A DNA stretch of 64,000 nt from Nectonema munidae (lineage: Eukaryota > Nematomorpha > Nectonematoida > Nectonematidae), in assembly GCA_030549495.1 (NCBI GenBank), contig JAUIRK010000677.1, forward strand, positions 516,502-580,501, read 5' to 3'. How positions within the stretch are numbered: position 1 is the stretch's first letter; every line of letters begins with the position of its first letter. A program made the position numbers and the translations under genes. Positions 10,339 through 25,300 of the stretch are shown piece after piece. Under the pieces are notes generated by a model. The model worked only from the letters and a program-made list of their open reading frames with translations. It was not told the origin of the DNA and ran no database searches.

Positions 10339-13300
10339 CTACAATAGAAAATTGGAACGATAGATGATTGCGTGTTTGTTGTTACTCTTTTTGCCTGAGA
10401 GCAAGAAGTTTCTTAACACAACCTTTAAAAGCCCCAAGGAGAGCCCGCATCTGAATTACATGACTTTTGGACTCGCTTAAAAATATGTGTTTTAAATCAA
10501 GTGGGCTTCTTAGCGTGCAGCTAAAGCTATTTTAGGAATGAGAGATATAATTCAGCAAATTTTGTACAATAGATGTATACGTTGATGAGCTTGGGGCTAA
10601 AATCACCCCTGCCCCCTCTCACACTCATTAAATTAAATAGAATATTGAGAGTATTTGGCATGTCATTTCGATATCACTTATAAAATACTCAACATAATCA
10701 TTAGAGGAAATAATGGCCTGCTTTGACAACAGAAAATGGCCATTCAAATTAAAGTTTATTTTTGAAAGTGGGTTCCTCCATTCGTTTCTCGCATTTAAGA
10801 TTCAATACTGGTAGAGGTTCAGAATTCGGAATATTCCTTCTCCGCTTCACTAAAAAATGTATGGATCACTGACAAGTGTATTGATCATTCACTAAATCAA
10901 TCCCTCTTCAAATTAAATTTAAAAAGTTTTTCTAAAAATAATAGAGGTATTTATGCATAGTGTTCAACAAAATCCATCTCTGAGTCAAATTAAAAAGATG
11001 AGCAGGGGTATGCATCCATAAAGCTGTTCTTAGAAATCCACGTTTTAAGTTTTTATAAAAAGATTTTATCAATAGGGGTATTAATGCTGTAAGGGGATTT
11101 ATTCATAAAGGTATTCTTCGAAATACCTACTCTAAGTTTCTGAAATTATTAAAAAGAATTTTTATAGTATAAAATGTAATCGAATATTTATCTATTAAGA
11201 TTTTCGAAATCCTCGCTTCTTGTAAATTTATTTAAAAAAAAGGCCTTTTTGGAAAATGATTAATTTAAAATTTGGAAAAACATTATGATAGAGTTTTAAG
11301 AAGAAGAAGCTTATTTGAAACAAAACATGAGTGACTGATTCTAATTATGCAATTTATTTGAAAAGAATCGAATCATTTCTTATGATTTTCGTATTCAAGT
11401 TTAACGGCGTAAAAGTTAATTAAAAAATTTTTTTTATTTAAAAAAATAAAAGTAGTTTCAATAAATATAATATAAAATTGTCTAGAGTATTTTTTGAGTA
11501 TAAATATTTATTCAAGCTGCTCTAACAATAAGAATCATAACTGCATCCTATGAGAGAAATTTTTCGGCCCTTAAAAGAGTTTTCGAATTTTTGAACTATT
11601 TCAACGAAAAGTCAAGAAGGCTGAATGTTTGACGCGCACATCCGTGGGGCGAGGGGGGGGGGTGCGAAAATGACCTTTGCCCCCCAATAATTTTCTATAA
11701 GTAAGAGTTGCTGCTTGTTTATAAAACATGTATTATGATCGCATTATAAGATGTAATGATCATTCGAATACATGATGATGTAAGAGGGAATGCAGACTTT
11801 CGAGGCAAACTTCTTGATTTTTGCAAAAATTGTGTTAGAAATGATTACAAGGAACTTTTTTTTTTGTCTCTTATTATCTTAATGGTGACATTTTTTTGTG
11901 AAATTCAGAGTACCCGGTTTTATTAACAAGGTACGGTGAATGGTAATAATTATTTATTGTTAAAAAATAAACTTTTAAAAGAGTTTAAAGAAGAATTGTT
12001 ATCATTCCAATTAGAAAAAATAACTAGTTTTGTTGAATTTTGCATGGTGTTTCACAGCTGATATTCCTCAAGATACAGTTTATAATGCTTTAGTTCTGCT
12101 TAATTCTTTTCTTGAAGAAAAAAATGTCATGTCCGTCTCTGCTAAAAAAGTTTTTATTAATCATCTTTGTGAAAAAAAAGCACCAATATCTCTTTTCAGC
12201 GAAAAAGTAAGTATTTACCGAAAAAAACAAATTGTTGAGTGGTTAAAATTTTTTCAAAAAGATTATAATTTTAGTCATAGGCATGGAGCCGGATATGGAA
12301 AACCTCTTTTTCCTAAAAAAAATAAATTTTTAGTAAAAAAATTGAATTCTGTGAATTGATTGGAAGGTCTTCTTGGTCTTTCTTTAAACACTTGGATCTT
12401 GAGGAAAGTATTCTTACTATAGAAGTTGAAAAATGGGAAAGTAATATATCTTTTCTCAAGGCAAAAAAAGCAATTTACAACATTTGTGTATTCAATAATA
12501 ATGCAGAAAGAGGTGCTAAATTGGCGTCTGACCTTATTTCTTCTACATGTAATGAAAAAAGATATCAAGATATTCTACAAATTGTTGAAAATGATAGAAA
12601 AAAATTACAAAATCAAAGAAAATATTTTTGAAATGTTTTTTTAATATTTATATTTGTATATCATTATATAAATTTATTATATTTTTTAAAACTATGAAAC
12701 ATACAAAAATTACATTTTTTTGAAATAGAAAACAATTTATTTTCGATTTTGCGATACCTAAACAAGTTTCAATACTCGCCAAATTTTAAACTTAATATTC
12801 TACCATAATCTTCCAACTGTAAAAAAAAGTAAGGCCTTGTTAGATATTCTTTTTATTTTTAAATGGCAAGGGAAACACTCTACCCCCCCCCCCCCCGCGG
12901 ATGTGCAGTGTAAATGTAGTGTATAAAAAAGCTTATTGGAAAAGAATTGAAAATGAAAAGTGTCATTAAAAATTTTTTAATGAGATTCTTATTTTTTTTT
13001 TAAAATTGAATAATATATCAGTTTTAAAATTAGGTAGTTTAGTATACTTTCAACGCCTAACTTTCTGTAGGAAAATTGAATTTTTTTTATTAAATTGTAG
13101 AGAAAAAAAGCTCAATATATATTGATTTTTATTTGATAAAACTTGTAACTAATATCTTGTCACATATTTTGGCGACCTTTTTCCAAAAAAATTATGCAAC
13201 AAGCCACATCATTTTTATATCAAATTGTAGAGAAGGAGTTGAGCAAAAATAAATGAGAAAGATGTTTTTTGTTTATATAGTCTCTAATTTTTGACAAAAA

Positions 13301-16300
13301 ATGGTAAACATTTTAAAAGGGTAAAATTGACGTCATTTTTAACGGCAAAAAGTGAATATTAAAAAATTACAATTAACCTATTCTACCTTCTTTGATGAAA
13401 AAATTGGAATAAAATAAATTTATTTTTTGAGTAAAATTGATACAAAAATTCTTAAATTCGGATTTAAGCGGACCGATCCTAGAAAATTTATAAATATTTC
13501 ATGAAATTTTCACGCATGTGTCAGCGATCTCATTTCAGGTCATGGCACCGACGTTTAAAAAAGATTCACAGTCCAAAATTGACGTTAAAGTCAAAAAAGC
13601 GGGAAAGTCTTTTGCAATCTCTATATATTCGATTTATCTTGGACTAATCATTAACTTCAACAAGAAATCAATATCATATGCAAAGTATGTAGTAACTACA
13701 GTCATAATGAAAGAGAAGTACAAAATATAGGAAATTAAATTCTCTTGAGATTAATTTAATATAAATAACATTGAAGTGCTCGAAAAAGAGGTGTGGACTT
13801 ACAAATAGCTTACCTAATAAGGAGCATGCTGTTATCGCATTTTATATTTATTTTTCCATATTTATATTACCATACCATTGTTATGCATGACACAACAATT
13901 ATAATTATGTTCTCGCGATATGAAGAAACGGCATACCAAAGCCAACTATCATTCAGATATTAATGTTTTTGTTTCTAAAATATTTTAATTGTCCAATTAA
14001 GTAAAGATCAGTTAGAAAATGAGTAACCTAATTTATTTTTGAAATCTATATCTGAAAAAGGTATTCATATTTTTGACTTATTCCTTCTAAAATAAAAGTT
14101 AAAAGTTGTATTTGAGTAAACGTAGGCTATGTATCTACCCGTACTGGCTAACATGCTAATTGTAAGATCTTCCTTATTCCGGTCTTGCTTTAGCTCAAAT
14201 ACGGCCAATAAAAAAGTTTATATGAATTGCAATTTCCAAAACTAAAAATTTGAAACATAGCTACGAAGTACTTATATTGCAATGGCCTAAATGCATTAAA
14301 ACATTTCCTTACTAAGCAGGTATCTTTTTTGCCATTGACATAACCAGCGCATATGTAGTGATCTATGAATTCTTCTTTGGGATAGAGATAAGTTGAACAA
14401 AAATGCGTGTTTATCACACGGATAGCTGCGATCTGATTAATTTTTGGCCTCGGCAAGTACCCTAAATATAAAAGAAAGTGAGCGATTTTCCGTAAGAATA
14501 TATCATCTCTAAAAGTTCTTGTGTTACCCTTTGAGGAACAAAATAATCAAGACTAATTATTATTTTATATATTTAAAGGAAGCGATTTTCATTTCTTGGG
14601 ATACTGGCGCTACACTGATTCTCAAAGTGTTGCAGGAGAAATCAAAATTATTGAAAATTTGCGTTTATGAGTTGGAATCGTTTAACCAACAAGTAATCAA
14701 ATGGTACTATAATAATTAATCTATCCCGCAAACACGAAACAAAACTAGCAATGCTGCGTTGAAAGACATTACTTCTCTCCTGAGTTTCTAGAATCGTTTG
14801 TTAATATAATATAAAGGGATTGGAAATATGGAGAAGAGAGCTGCAGATTTTTCCCTCATTATCATAGAAGCTCAAAATATCGTAAATAGACCGACTTTAG
14901 AGTACATCTATCTATAAGCTTGTCACACTAATGAAATCACGTCATTAGCATAAAAATAGGAGTAGAAAGGGGAGAGCCAAATGAAACATACTTCGAATAG
15001 AGGAGGTTTAAAGACGGAACTAATAAAAGCGAAGGAACATTTTGAAAGAGTTTTGGAAAATTCATATTCCAAGAATTTTGTGCTCCTTTATTGATAGAAA
15101 ACGATAGTAGGAAAATAATGACTTAACCTTATTAGTGCTGGGCAAAATTTAAAGTGCTGGGGCGTAAAGTGCACCCCCCCCCCTCCCATTTTTCTCAGAT
15201 ATTAATAAGTTTTTATAAATATTTTTAATGTTTATATTTCAACTATGCTGAATTGAGTGGTGATGTCCATTTTTTATCAAAATCAATCAAACCTGTCAAA
15301 AAATTGATTTATATTTGACAGCTCATCTCAAAAAGGAACTTTTTATTTAAATAATTATATAAAGTTTTTTACACATGTATACCAATTTTCAAGCATGCTG
15401 AATTCAGTGGTGATATTCATTTTTTATGAAAATCATTCAAACCTGTCAAAAAAGTGATTTACATATGACAGCTCATCACAAAAAAAGAAACTTTTTATTT
15501 AAATAATTATATAAAGTTTTTTACACATGTATACCCATTTTCAAATATGCTGAATTCAGTGGTGATATTAATTTTTTATGAAAATCAATCAAATCTGTCA
15601 AAAATTGATCTAAATGGGACAGCTCATCTCAAAAAGGAACTTTTTATCTAAATGAGTATATAAATTTTTTTACACATGTATACCCATTTTCAAATATGCT
15701 GAATTCAGTGGTGATATTCATTTTTTTATGAAAATCAATCAAAACTGTCAAAAAATTGATTTATCCCAAAAAAAAGGATCAGACAGGTTTTTTGAATTAG
15801 AGAATTACGTTTAATAAAAAGTATAGGGAGATGATGAAGTTTACCGTGTATGGCATTTTACACACATATACCCATTTTCAAGTAGACTGTGTTTCCTGGT
15901 TATATTCTTTTTTTTTTATAAAAATTAGTCAAACCTGACAAAATAATTTAAATAGGACAGCCCATGTCAAAATTGAAATTTTTATTCTTATAAAAAGTTT
16001 TTTATACATTTCAAGTATGTAGAATTTAATGGTGATGTTCATTTTTTATGAAATCAATAGAACCTGTCAAAAAAATCGGTTAAACCTGTAAATCAATGCC
16101 AAATATATAAACATAAAAATAACTTCTACTTGCAGTATTTCTCTGGTAAATCTAAAAAATTATCTCTTTGACGCAAAAAGAAAAATATGGACAAATTCAA
16201 TTTAAATTAAAAATATCTTGATAGTGACTAAATTCTCACATATTGGCATCTGTGCCATTTTTGATAAATCTGACCTATTCTAAATTTTCAGATTTCCTAC

Positions 16301-19300
16301 CCATCTTAGCTAAATGTTAACTGTAATCCTAGATGATAAGCTATAGATTTAAATATTTTTCATTTGTAAAAAAGGAACTTCTTTTTCACAGTCAAAATCT
16401 TTTTTGAATCATCTAATATTATATAATTAAACCACTTCCTAGTTCATTAGAACATGGTAGATGCTCTATTTAGTCAAGATACATATTTTTTTTTAATTAT
16501 TTGTTTTGATCACATGTTATTCTTTTTTCAATTAGTTTTCAACTTGGCTCCTTCTCTCATACAAATTTTCAAAAGATTTTATAATACGTTTTGTTTTTTT
16601 TTTAATAAATATTTTATACTCAAGATGATTGTAGAAATTATTATAAACCAAAATATACAAAAAAAAAAAGTATATTTTTACTATATACCTAATATGCAGC
16701 CATTTTTTGAAAATTTTTTACAGAACTGATTTTCAGGCATACATTACTAATTCAATTGCCACTTCGAGATATTTTTTAACCGTATTATCCAAAATCCAGT
16801 ACAGAAATAAAATAAGCATAGTCGATTTCTTATAAAACAGATATTTTATTTTTTGAAGACAGTATCTAGAAGTAAACCGCAAATCTGATTGAAGCTTTCA
16901 GATATTTTAAAATCATAAATGCATCTGAGTCCAAAAATGAAACCAGCATCTTCCATTTGGCATAAAAACAGATATTTTATTTAAATTTCAAAAATATATC
17001 TGTAGACATTAGACGTAAATCGAACATTTGATTGACACTTTCAGGGATTTAAAACCTCTAAATGCAAAAAATGATTTCAAAAATAAAAATTATCATGGCC
17101 GAATTGGTATAAAAACATATATTTCATGTAAAATTACAGAGAATATTTTGGGATATAGTTTTCAGACATAAACCGCAAATTTGATTGACACTAGCAGTAA
17201 AACCTCTAAATGCGAAAACTGTGTTCAAAAATGAAATCATCATGATCTATTTGCTATAAAAACAAATATTTCATGTAAAATTTGAATCAATATTTTTGGA
17301 AACAAATTTTAGAACTAAACGCAAATTCAAACTTTTAGATTTTATTCAAACTGCAAAAATTGAGTCCATAAATGAAACTAGCATGGTGTATTTGTTATAA
17401 AAACATATATACCATTTTTAGTTCTAAACGGTCTTTTTTAAATTCTTAAGTGTCTTTTTCAAATTCTAAAGTGTCTTTTTCAAATTCGAAAGTGTCTTTT
17501 TTTAATTCGAAAGTGTCTTTTATTAATTCTAAAGTATCTTTTTTGATTTTAGTTTTCTGAATAAGCTTTGAAGTCTTCTTTCTATTTGGAAAAAAATTTA
17601 CCTTCCTCATCGAAGCCAAAAAGGAATCCAAGCATTCAATTTGTTGATAAAATTTCAAATCTTACACGGATGCCGACAAATTGTCAAATTCTTGGAAACT
17701 TTGCTTTTTTGTTCAACACCAAAAAGCTGTTTTGGGTTTGGAAAGAAACTTTATTGATTAATCGATTTAAATGACAAAAACAAAAAAAATCCATCTAATT
17801 TTACTACAATATCTCCTCAGTTGTTTGATGTCACTAATAAAAAGGGGGAATGGAAAAGCACAGAGGTAAAAAACTCTACCAGAAGCAGGTTCAAAGTGGA
17901 GGTAAAGTTGGTAGTGTAAACGTTTAGTAATGAGATTTTCAAAAAAAAATCCTCTTGAAGAAGAATCTCCTCCATTATGAATCAAAAATCTTCAAACCTT
18001 TCTCTTATTAGTTAATATTTTAATCATCAATTGACAAAAAAAGGTATCCCAAAATTTTCAAACATTTAGAGTTAACATAACTATGACAGATACCAATACG
18101 TGAAGATTTAATAGTTATTCTTAAAAAAGATTTATAAATGTGAATCGAATGTGACTAATTTTTTCCTTCGGTGTGAATGAGAGAGTATTTTAGAGGATAA
18201 AGGTGGAAAACTTTTTCTAATTGAAAAAAGAGGATTATGAGGAATTTTGACAAAGGATGGGTTATCAAACATTCAGAGTGATATCTTTTCAAATGACCTT
18301 ACAGGCATTTTTATAAAAATTTTATTACTCAATTAATATATTTATCCTATATTATAATAAATAACCCATATATAAGGTTATTATTGAAAAATGTCATGAG
18401 AAATAAAAATTTATAAATATGAGGTTTTAACGAACATGACCTCAGGCTGCTTTGATTAGAAATTTGCTCCCATCACTATTTATGAGATTGATAAAATCAT
18501 TTTCATATCCTCTTTCGCACGTCTATCTTTATCGCGATCTTGTAAGCCGTCATCTGAAGCTACTCGGCAATAAGTTCTTCCAAGATTCTTTTTTCCTAGG
18601 CATTTGGAAGTAATTGGAGCACTTGATTTTATAACCGGATGCCCTTTGTGACGCTAACCATTTTGTTTTCAGGATTGGAAACCAATAGCCTATGACACCG
18701 AAGAACATAACCTACAATACAGTGTTGCAGGGTTTTTCTCCTAGAACAACTGCTATCTAAAGGTTACATAGCAAACTTCGGTGGTATGACCATGCTTTGA
18801 GGAAGAAGAAGAAGAAGAAGAAGAAAGATGAGTTGAGAGATACATGGAAAAAGGTGGGAAAGAGAAGTAGAGGACGGCCTCTAAAAAGATGGATAAAAAG
18901 AGCGACTCGATGAATAAAGAAGAAGACCTTCAAGATCGAAAGAAATGGAGACAAGGGATCATGGCCACCGACTCCCAACTCAGGGACAAGTTGTAAGCCA
19001 AGAAGAAGAAGAAGAAGAAAACCATACTGTGAGATTGTTGTCGATGAGAAAGTTATCAGTTGATATTGTTTATATGAAGAACAAATAACATTACACATAT
19101 TATTACACTTTGTCTTGTTCAGATAAGCAGATTTCTGAATTGGAGTTCCGAAAAAAGTCCTTACTGCAATTTGTAGGTAGGATTATATTTAGAAATAATT
19201 TTTTACAAAATTTTGTTACTAAAATATTTCAAAAAAATTATTATAATTCCAGAAAAGATTTTCCAAGTGTAATATAAGGGAGTGACAAAAAATCAAACTT

Positions 19301-22300
19301 CACAAATTTATTCCTTAATGTTTTAGGAAGCCTGTGATGGGATTTTGATGGCAAGTAAAAAGTTAAATTAACCTTCTTTCAGCATGCCTCTTCCAATGAT
19401 AAAAGCTTTATAATTGTCAAAATTTGCAACACTATGCTTCCATATTTGATGAACAATACAAGCGAAGTTGATTGGCATCTTCTCTTTTGGAACAATCACC
19501 CGGTCCAGTTTAATGATCGCTAAAAATGATTTTAAACGTAAGGAAAGAAAGTTCACTGCTTCAACATCGATTCTACAAATCACGAGAGCGTGGAAAAGTA
19601 TGTAACCTTTCAAAAATATAAAGAGGAATAGAGTGAACAATTTATTGGGCACTAAATGTTTTAATAACCTGTAGACTTAATGCATCTCCTCTATAAAGAA
19701 CGCGAAGATATTCATTTGAAGCTATTCAAATATTGCTGGTGTTTGTAGCCTGTAGACTACATTCGTTGTAGACCGCCTACACTAGTCGCTTCTCTCTACT
19801 TCATTTACTCCGCATTGCCTATTTGATAAAGTCGATGTTGGCCAAAATTCTATTTAAATTTTTTGTGCCAAATAAATTCTTTACACTATTCCCGTTTACT
19901 TTATGCTAGAGATGTAAAACCAATTCCGCAAAACCCCTTTTATTTAATTATTATTAAAAACTGATTTTACTTAAATTTTTATTTTTCATTTTTTTTTTCA
20001 ATTTGGAATCAGTTTGTTAAAATAAATAAAGAGAATGTAAAATTTATTGCAATGGATAGCTTACATAATCATATAAAGTCCGCACATAACTTTCATAAAA
20101 ATGATGATAATTGACCTTTGAAAAGACAAAAAACAATTCAAAAGTTTCTTAAAAAATGAGCAATTCATGAAGAAGTTTCTTTTAAGCGCAAAGTATTAAA
20201 AATCAAAAACAATTTAGAAATGTTAACTCCAGTTTCTTTTGTCTAGAAAATATCCACTTCTAGAAAAATGTGCTTTATTATTAACATCTCATTTTTTCAA
20301 CATACTTGTGTGAATCAGGAAATATGAAGAAAAATTTAACAGACTTACATTTAAAATGATGCTGAAGAATAGCACTCACTGAGTAATTACAAACCCAATT
20401 TTGAAAATTTAGCTACTTATTTCCTAAAAAGTATTGAAAATGTTAAAATTTGTACATCTTAAATTCTCGTGTCTTTTAGTTTTTTTTAATTCCTCTAGTT
20501 TTAATGGCGTTGGAAGCGCTGCTCCATATGATGACCATGAACTTTTGCGAGAATACATGAGTAAAGTCAGCGAAATGGAACAATTCGTACCGAAATGTGC
20601 CTGCTATAATGCAAAAATGAGTTTAAAATTTTTGAAGCAACAGGAACAAAACACTGCATTTGCTATACAGTAGAGGGTAAATGTTTTCAACTACCGCTAA
20701 TATTTTTTCTTCTTTACAATCTTTTGATCATTAAAATTTATTCATATTAAATTAACTCATTATAAATACCTCCTTAAATAATTCTTTTTTCCAAAATTTG
20801 TGATTTTTTTCTTTTTTTAATTAAATCAAATTGTTATAAAAATATAATCAACGATACAAATTAGAATCATTCGGAATTTTTTTGAATCTTGCTTTGGCGT
20901 TTATTTTTTAAGTTTTCCTCGCGTTGTAATGTTCAGCAGTAGTCAGCCCTCAAAATCGACCCTGATACGTACTTTCCATTATGACAATATCTTTATTTAA
21001 CGTCTCATAAATTGCTTTGAAAAAACCAAATGTGAGTGAAAAAATGAAGTTTTAAAGACATCCTTGTACCCAAAGCACGATAGTTTTGAATCATTGCTTC
21101 AATCATTTCTTTATAGTTGGCTGCACGAGAGTTTCCAGGAAAATTTTGTGTCACATCTACAAATGATTTCCATGCGTTAGTCTCTAAAAGACTTAGTAAT
21201 TTTGCAAAGTCGTCATCACGGACTAACACACAGATCACAACAGTGAATTGCAAGATCATAATGACAAAATCTCGGCTATAAAAAAAGTATAGGAAGAAAT
21301 TTCTTCGAAGTTTCAAACTCCAAAAAATGTATGAGATTAATTTTTTCACATTAAACAGTTCAGATTTAAAACATTAAATCCCTTCCAGGGGATAAACAGT
21401 TAGTGAAATATAAAGTAAATTCCAGAATAAAATCAAAGATCCAAAAAAAAACTCACAATTGATTTATTTTTCTTTGCAAAGTAATCAAAGTATCTTATAA
21501 TCAAAAATGTATAGTACTGCTTTAGATAACCGGATTACTAGTAGTTTCTAGCTACAAATCGAGTGTATTCAGGATTTTATTGATTACAATTTTACATCTT
21601 ATATACCAACTTTTAAATAATTCTAAGACGACATCCAGAAGAAAGTGTTCAGACAAAATTTGCAAGTCACGGGTACACGAAAATGGCAAAACTTCATTCC
21701 AAAATTTGATGGGAAAAATGTTTACATTTTTTTTGTAATAATTATACTTTATATCAGTTTTTATTATATTAGCCAAGTAAACATAGATAAATTCATTACA
21801 TCCCAATTAATTATTATTATTATAGGTTTTTAGCTATTTTATGAAAAAAAAGTTAAAAAAAACTTTTGAAAACAGAGATAAAAATGGGAAAAAACTATAT
21901 CAGATCAAAACAAAAAACTTCAACTAAAAAAGGGTATACTTTTTCAATAAAAATGATAAGGATAAACATCCTTATTTTGTTTAACTTTTATGTAGATGGC
22001 GTTAATCCTATAAAATAACTTACTTATTTTGAAAAGTGTAATAATTTTGTAGCTTGTTACTAAAATAAAGTTTACACTTTATTTTGTTATATATTTTTAT
22101 GTGGCTAAGTTGCTTCAATTTTAGCTTTAATAATGAAGAGTAAAACTCCACGTTCCGATGTGCGAAGGTTCTTGAATATGAAAAAGCTGGGTGGAAAATT
22201 TGCGCAAATCTCAAAGTAATTAGTTTGTTTCTAGGTCTTCAATCTGCTTACACAAAGCATATGTGTTTTATGCTTGTGGAATAGTAGAGATGATGAGAGG

Positions 22301-25300
22301 CACGACGACGTTAGAGATTCGCCATCAAGACCTAAAAGTGAACTTTGTAGATTTAATTGTTTGCACAAAGTCCTTGTAAATTCAATACAACATCTCTGAA
22401 ATATAACTCCATAATTTCTAGAAAATAAAAACTAATGTCCGTTTCTTGATATTTTTCTCATTTAATATAAACTACAGAATCAAAATATAAAAGGTCTTTT
22501 AATCAAAATATTTCATTGAGTATTTTTAACATTGAGCATCTTATGAATATTTACTAAAATAAAAACTTAATAATGCGTATTTAAGATTTTACCTTTGTTC
22601 TGTGTTACAATATAATTTATACACTATATAAATACACGGTTCTGAATATATAGAAGTAGAGCACCGCACGCATACTGTTAGAGGACTTTTACGCATGCCC
22701 AGTCTGGCTCATGGGGCGGTATACGCTTAAAAACACGACAAGAAAAGAGTACTGGAGGGTAAAAGTTGGAAAATAATTAAGAGATGGATATGGGCGTCTT
22801 TTGAAAATCATGAGGTGAGAACAGCCTTGACTAGTAGACTCAAGAGTAAAGGAATAAACCACACTATCGAGAATTTTTGTGAAAAGCCGTTAAGACAAAA
22901 TATCCAATAAGAAATATTACAATACGAAAATCATAAGCTCCTACCTATGTCGTAAAATAACTGAGAAACAGAGAAATTGGAATGAATAACGATTTCTTCA
23001 GATTTTGCCCAAATTTCATTGTTCCTTCTGGAACTATCGCGATCTCCCAAAGTTATCCAGTAAGAATCCTGCCATCTAAACAGAAAGCAAATGTTTGACA
23101 CCACTCCGCCAAGGCTTTGTTTATATTTTAAAGCAAACTATCAATTATACAAATAAAACACAATAGTAATTAAGAGTTTAACAGCTTGCGGTTATTTCTT
23201 TTTTTAGCAGTATTTACTAGCAGCCCGTCTATCGAATACGGCCAAAGCTAGCCAGCTTAGAGCCTGTGCCAAGTTGACTTAGTTTTGAATAACAAACAAG
23301 GCATTTTTAGCTCAAGTTTCATGACGCAAGGAATGCTTAAATAAGTAAAGTATGCACTAATAAAATTTTACTTCTTAATGTCTGCGTCTCAAAATGTTTA
23401 ACAAGTTATCTAAAGTGAAGATTGCCATTAGACAAAAATGCATTCATATTTTGCTTCACTGAATACTAAGGAAAAGAATACATCTAACGTAGAATATACT
23501 CCACAACCTGTATGAGAGGGTGAATCAGAGCACGTATATTACTCAGGCACGCATAGATTCACCAAACTTATAGGAATCAAAGAACGTGCTCCACTTCTTT
23601 CCATTTTAAAAACATTCATTCAATTTAAAAGCAGAACACAATCCAGAGAATTGCATCCCTTCAACTGCTTTATCTTTGCAAATGAACTTTGCATTTACAT
23701 ACTGAGCGTGAGCATCGTATACCAAACACTTGCAACAGACTCGCTACTTTGTAAAATCAAAATTGCAGAGAATTGTATACTTGAGGAAAGAAATCGATTC
23801 CGAGTGAAGTCAATTTTTTTCCTTCTCCGGTAGTTTTCCGAGTCGACACACCGCCAGATAGCACGACCAAAAAATTAATAATGGAGGTGTTTTTTAAAAG
23901 TTTTGTCGTGAATTAATTTTATCTCGAATTTTTGAAAGTTCCAACTTTCTTCTCTTTATTATATTTTGTTTCAATGAACAAACAAAATAAGTAATCTTAG
24001 ACTTGTTTTGAATGCAAAATAGATAAACTAGAGGATATGGTTTTTGGTTTTGTTTGTAATAACTGGTTCTGTTACAGTTTGATAAAAAGCACGCTTTTGA
24101 ATTGAGATGTGTTTCTTGTAAATGTCTACAAAAATCATACTCAGTAGCTTTAATAGTAGATAAAGAAACCGTAAGGATTTGAAAGTGTCTCAAGCTTCCT
24201 CAGAAAATGATAATTTTGTTAAATTGGTAGTCGAAAATATAAAAAAAGGTTCAAGGTTTTTAATTCTGAAATCAATTTATTGAAACAAAAAATTGTTTCA
24301 ACTTCAAAGTCTGAAGCAAATTCTGTTCCTGCAAAATTCGAAAGCACTTATGTCAATGCAGTGAAGATTTATATAATTAAAGGTAGTGAAAAGTCACTTG
24401 TGTGTTCAATGTCAGACTCCGTGATGATTTTAGTTGACTTTACATGATTGATTTCACAAATTATATTAATAAATTCATTGTTAAGTAAATCATTAGAGAT
24501 ATGTATAAAATCAGGGTCCATTACAAATTGTGGTTATTGAATATAGAAATGAGATAGCTCTTGTTCAAGTTATCTCGATGTTCTTTCACTTTAAACAAAG
24601 TATGGCAATTCTTAGAGTTACAAGAGCGATTAAAATCAAGCTTGCTTTCAGCACAATTTTTACAAAATAAAGTATCATTTTTATTTTTATTACACTTATT
24701 TGTAAGTTTTAACCAGGCTACGTAACAACTCTACATAATGAGCTTTACACTGAAGAAGATATATTTATTTATAAATATAGATTTTACTATTTTTTGAACA
24801 AATTCAAGGCCAACGTTACAGTAAATTTCGTTATAATTTGAAAATTTAAAGATATTGATAATCTCTTTTGAATTAATATTATTTTGACTCAAAATTATAT
24901 TTTTGATTTGATCAATGGAAAGAGACTCGTCAATACCCTTAAGGCAAAAGAAGGAATTCTGTTTAAAATGTTCGAATCCCAAGCCTTGTTGGTTAAGAGG
25001 TAACTCTTGATTTTTAGTTTATTATGGTAAGGTTTTAGTGTGGAAAGTATCACTTTATTTATATCAAGATCAACATCGTCTGTGAAAAATTTAGAATAGA
25101 TACAGTTAATACAGGGTCAAAAGATGTCTTATTTTCAGTAGAGATATTTTGTGAGGTTATAGATGCGTAGGAAGTTGTCTTTTGCAGCGACTCTGTGAAA
25201 CTATTTTTCATATCTTCAATCGATTCATTAATATTATCCAATCCACCCTTAACGCATCCAGATCATTTATTCTAGGGTGTTTTAAAGCATAAATTAGAGC

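Noticed and set aside
16454-16729. 91-residue plus-strand open frame
   Set aside because: It lies in the non-coding TTAA-ended repeat and is not conserved as a frame in copy 1.
18757-19098. 113-residue minus-strand frame with poly-Phe and poly-Leu runs
   Set aside because: Antisense to the LINE tail and its AAG tracts.
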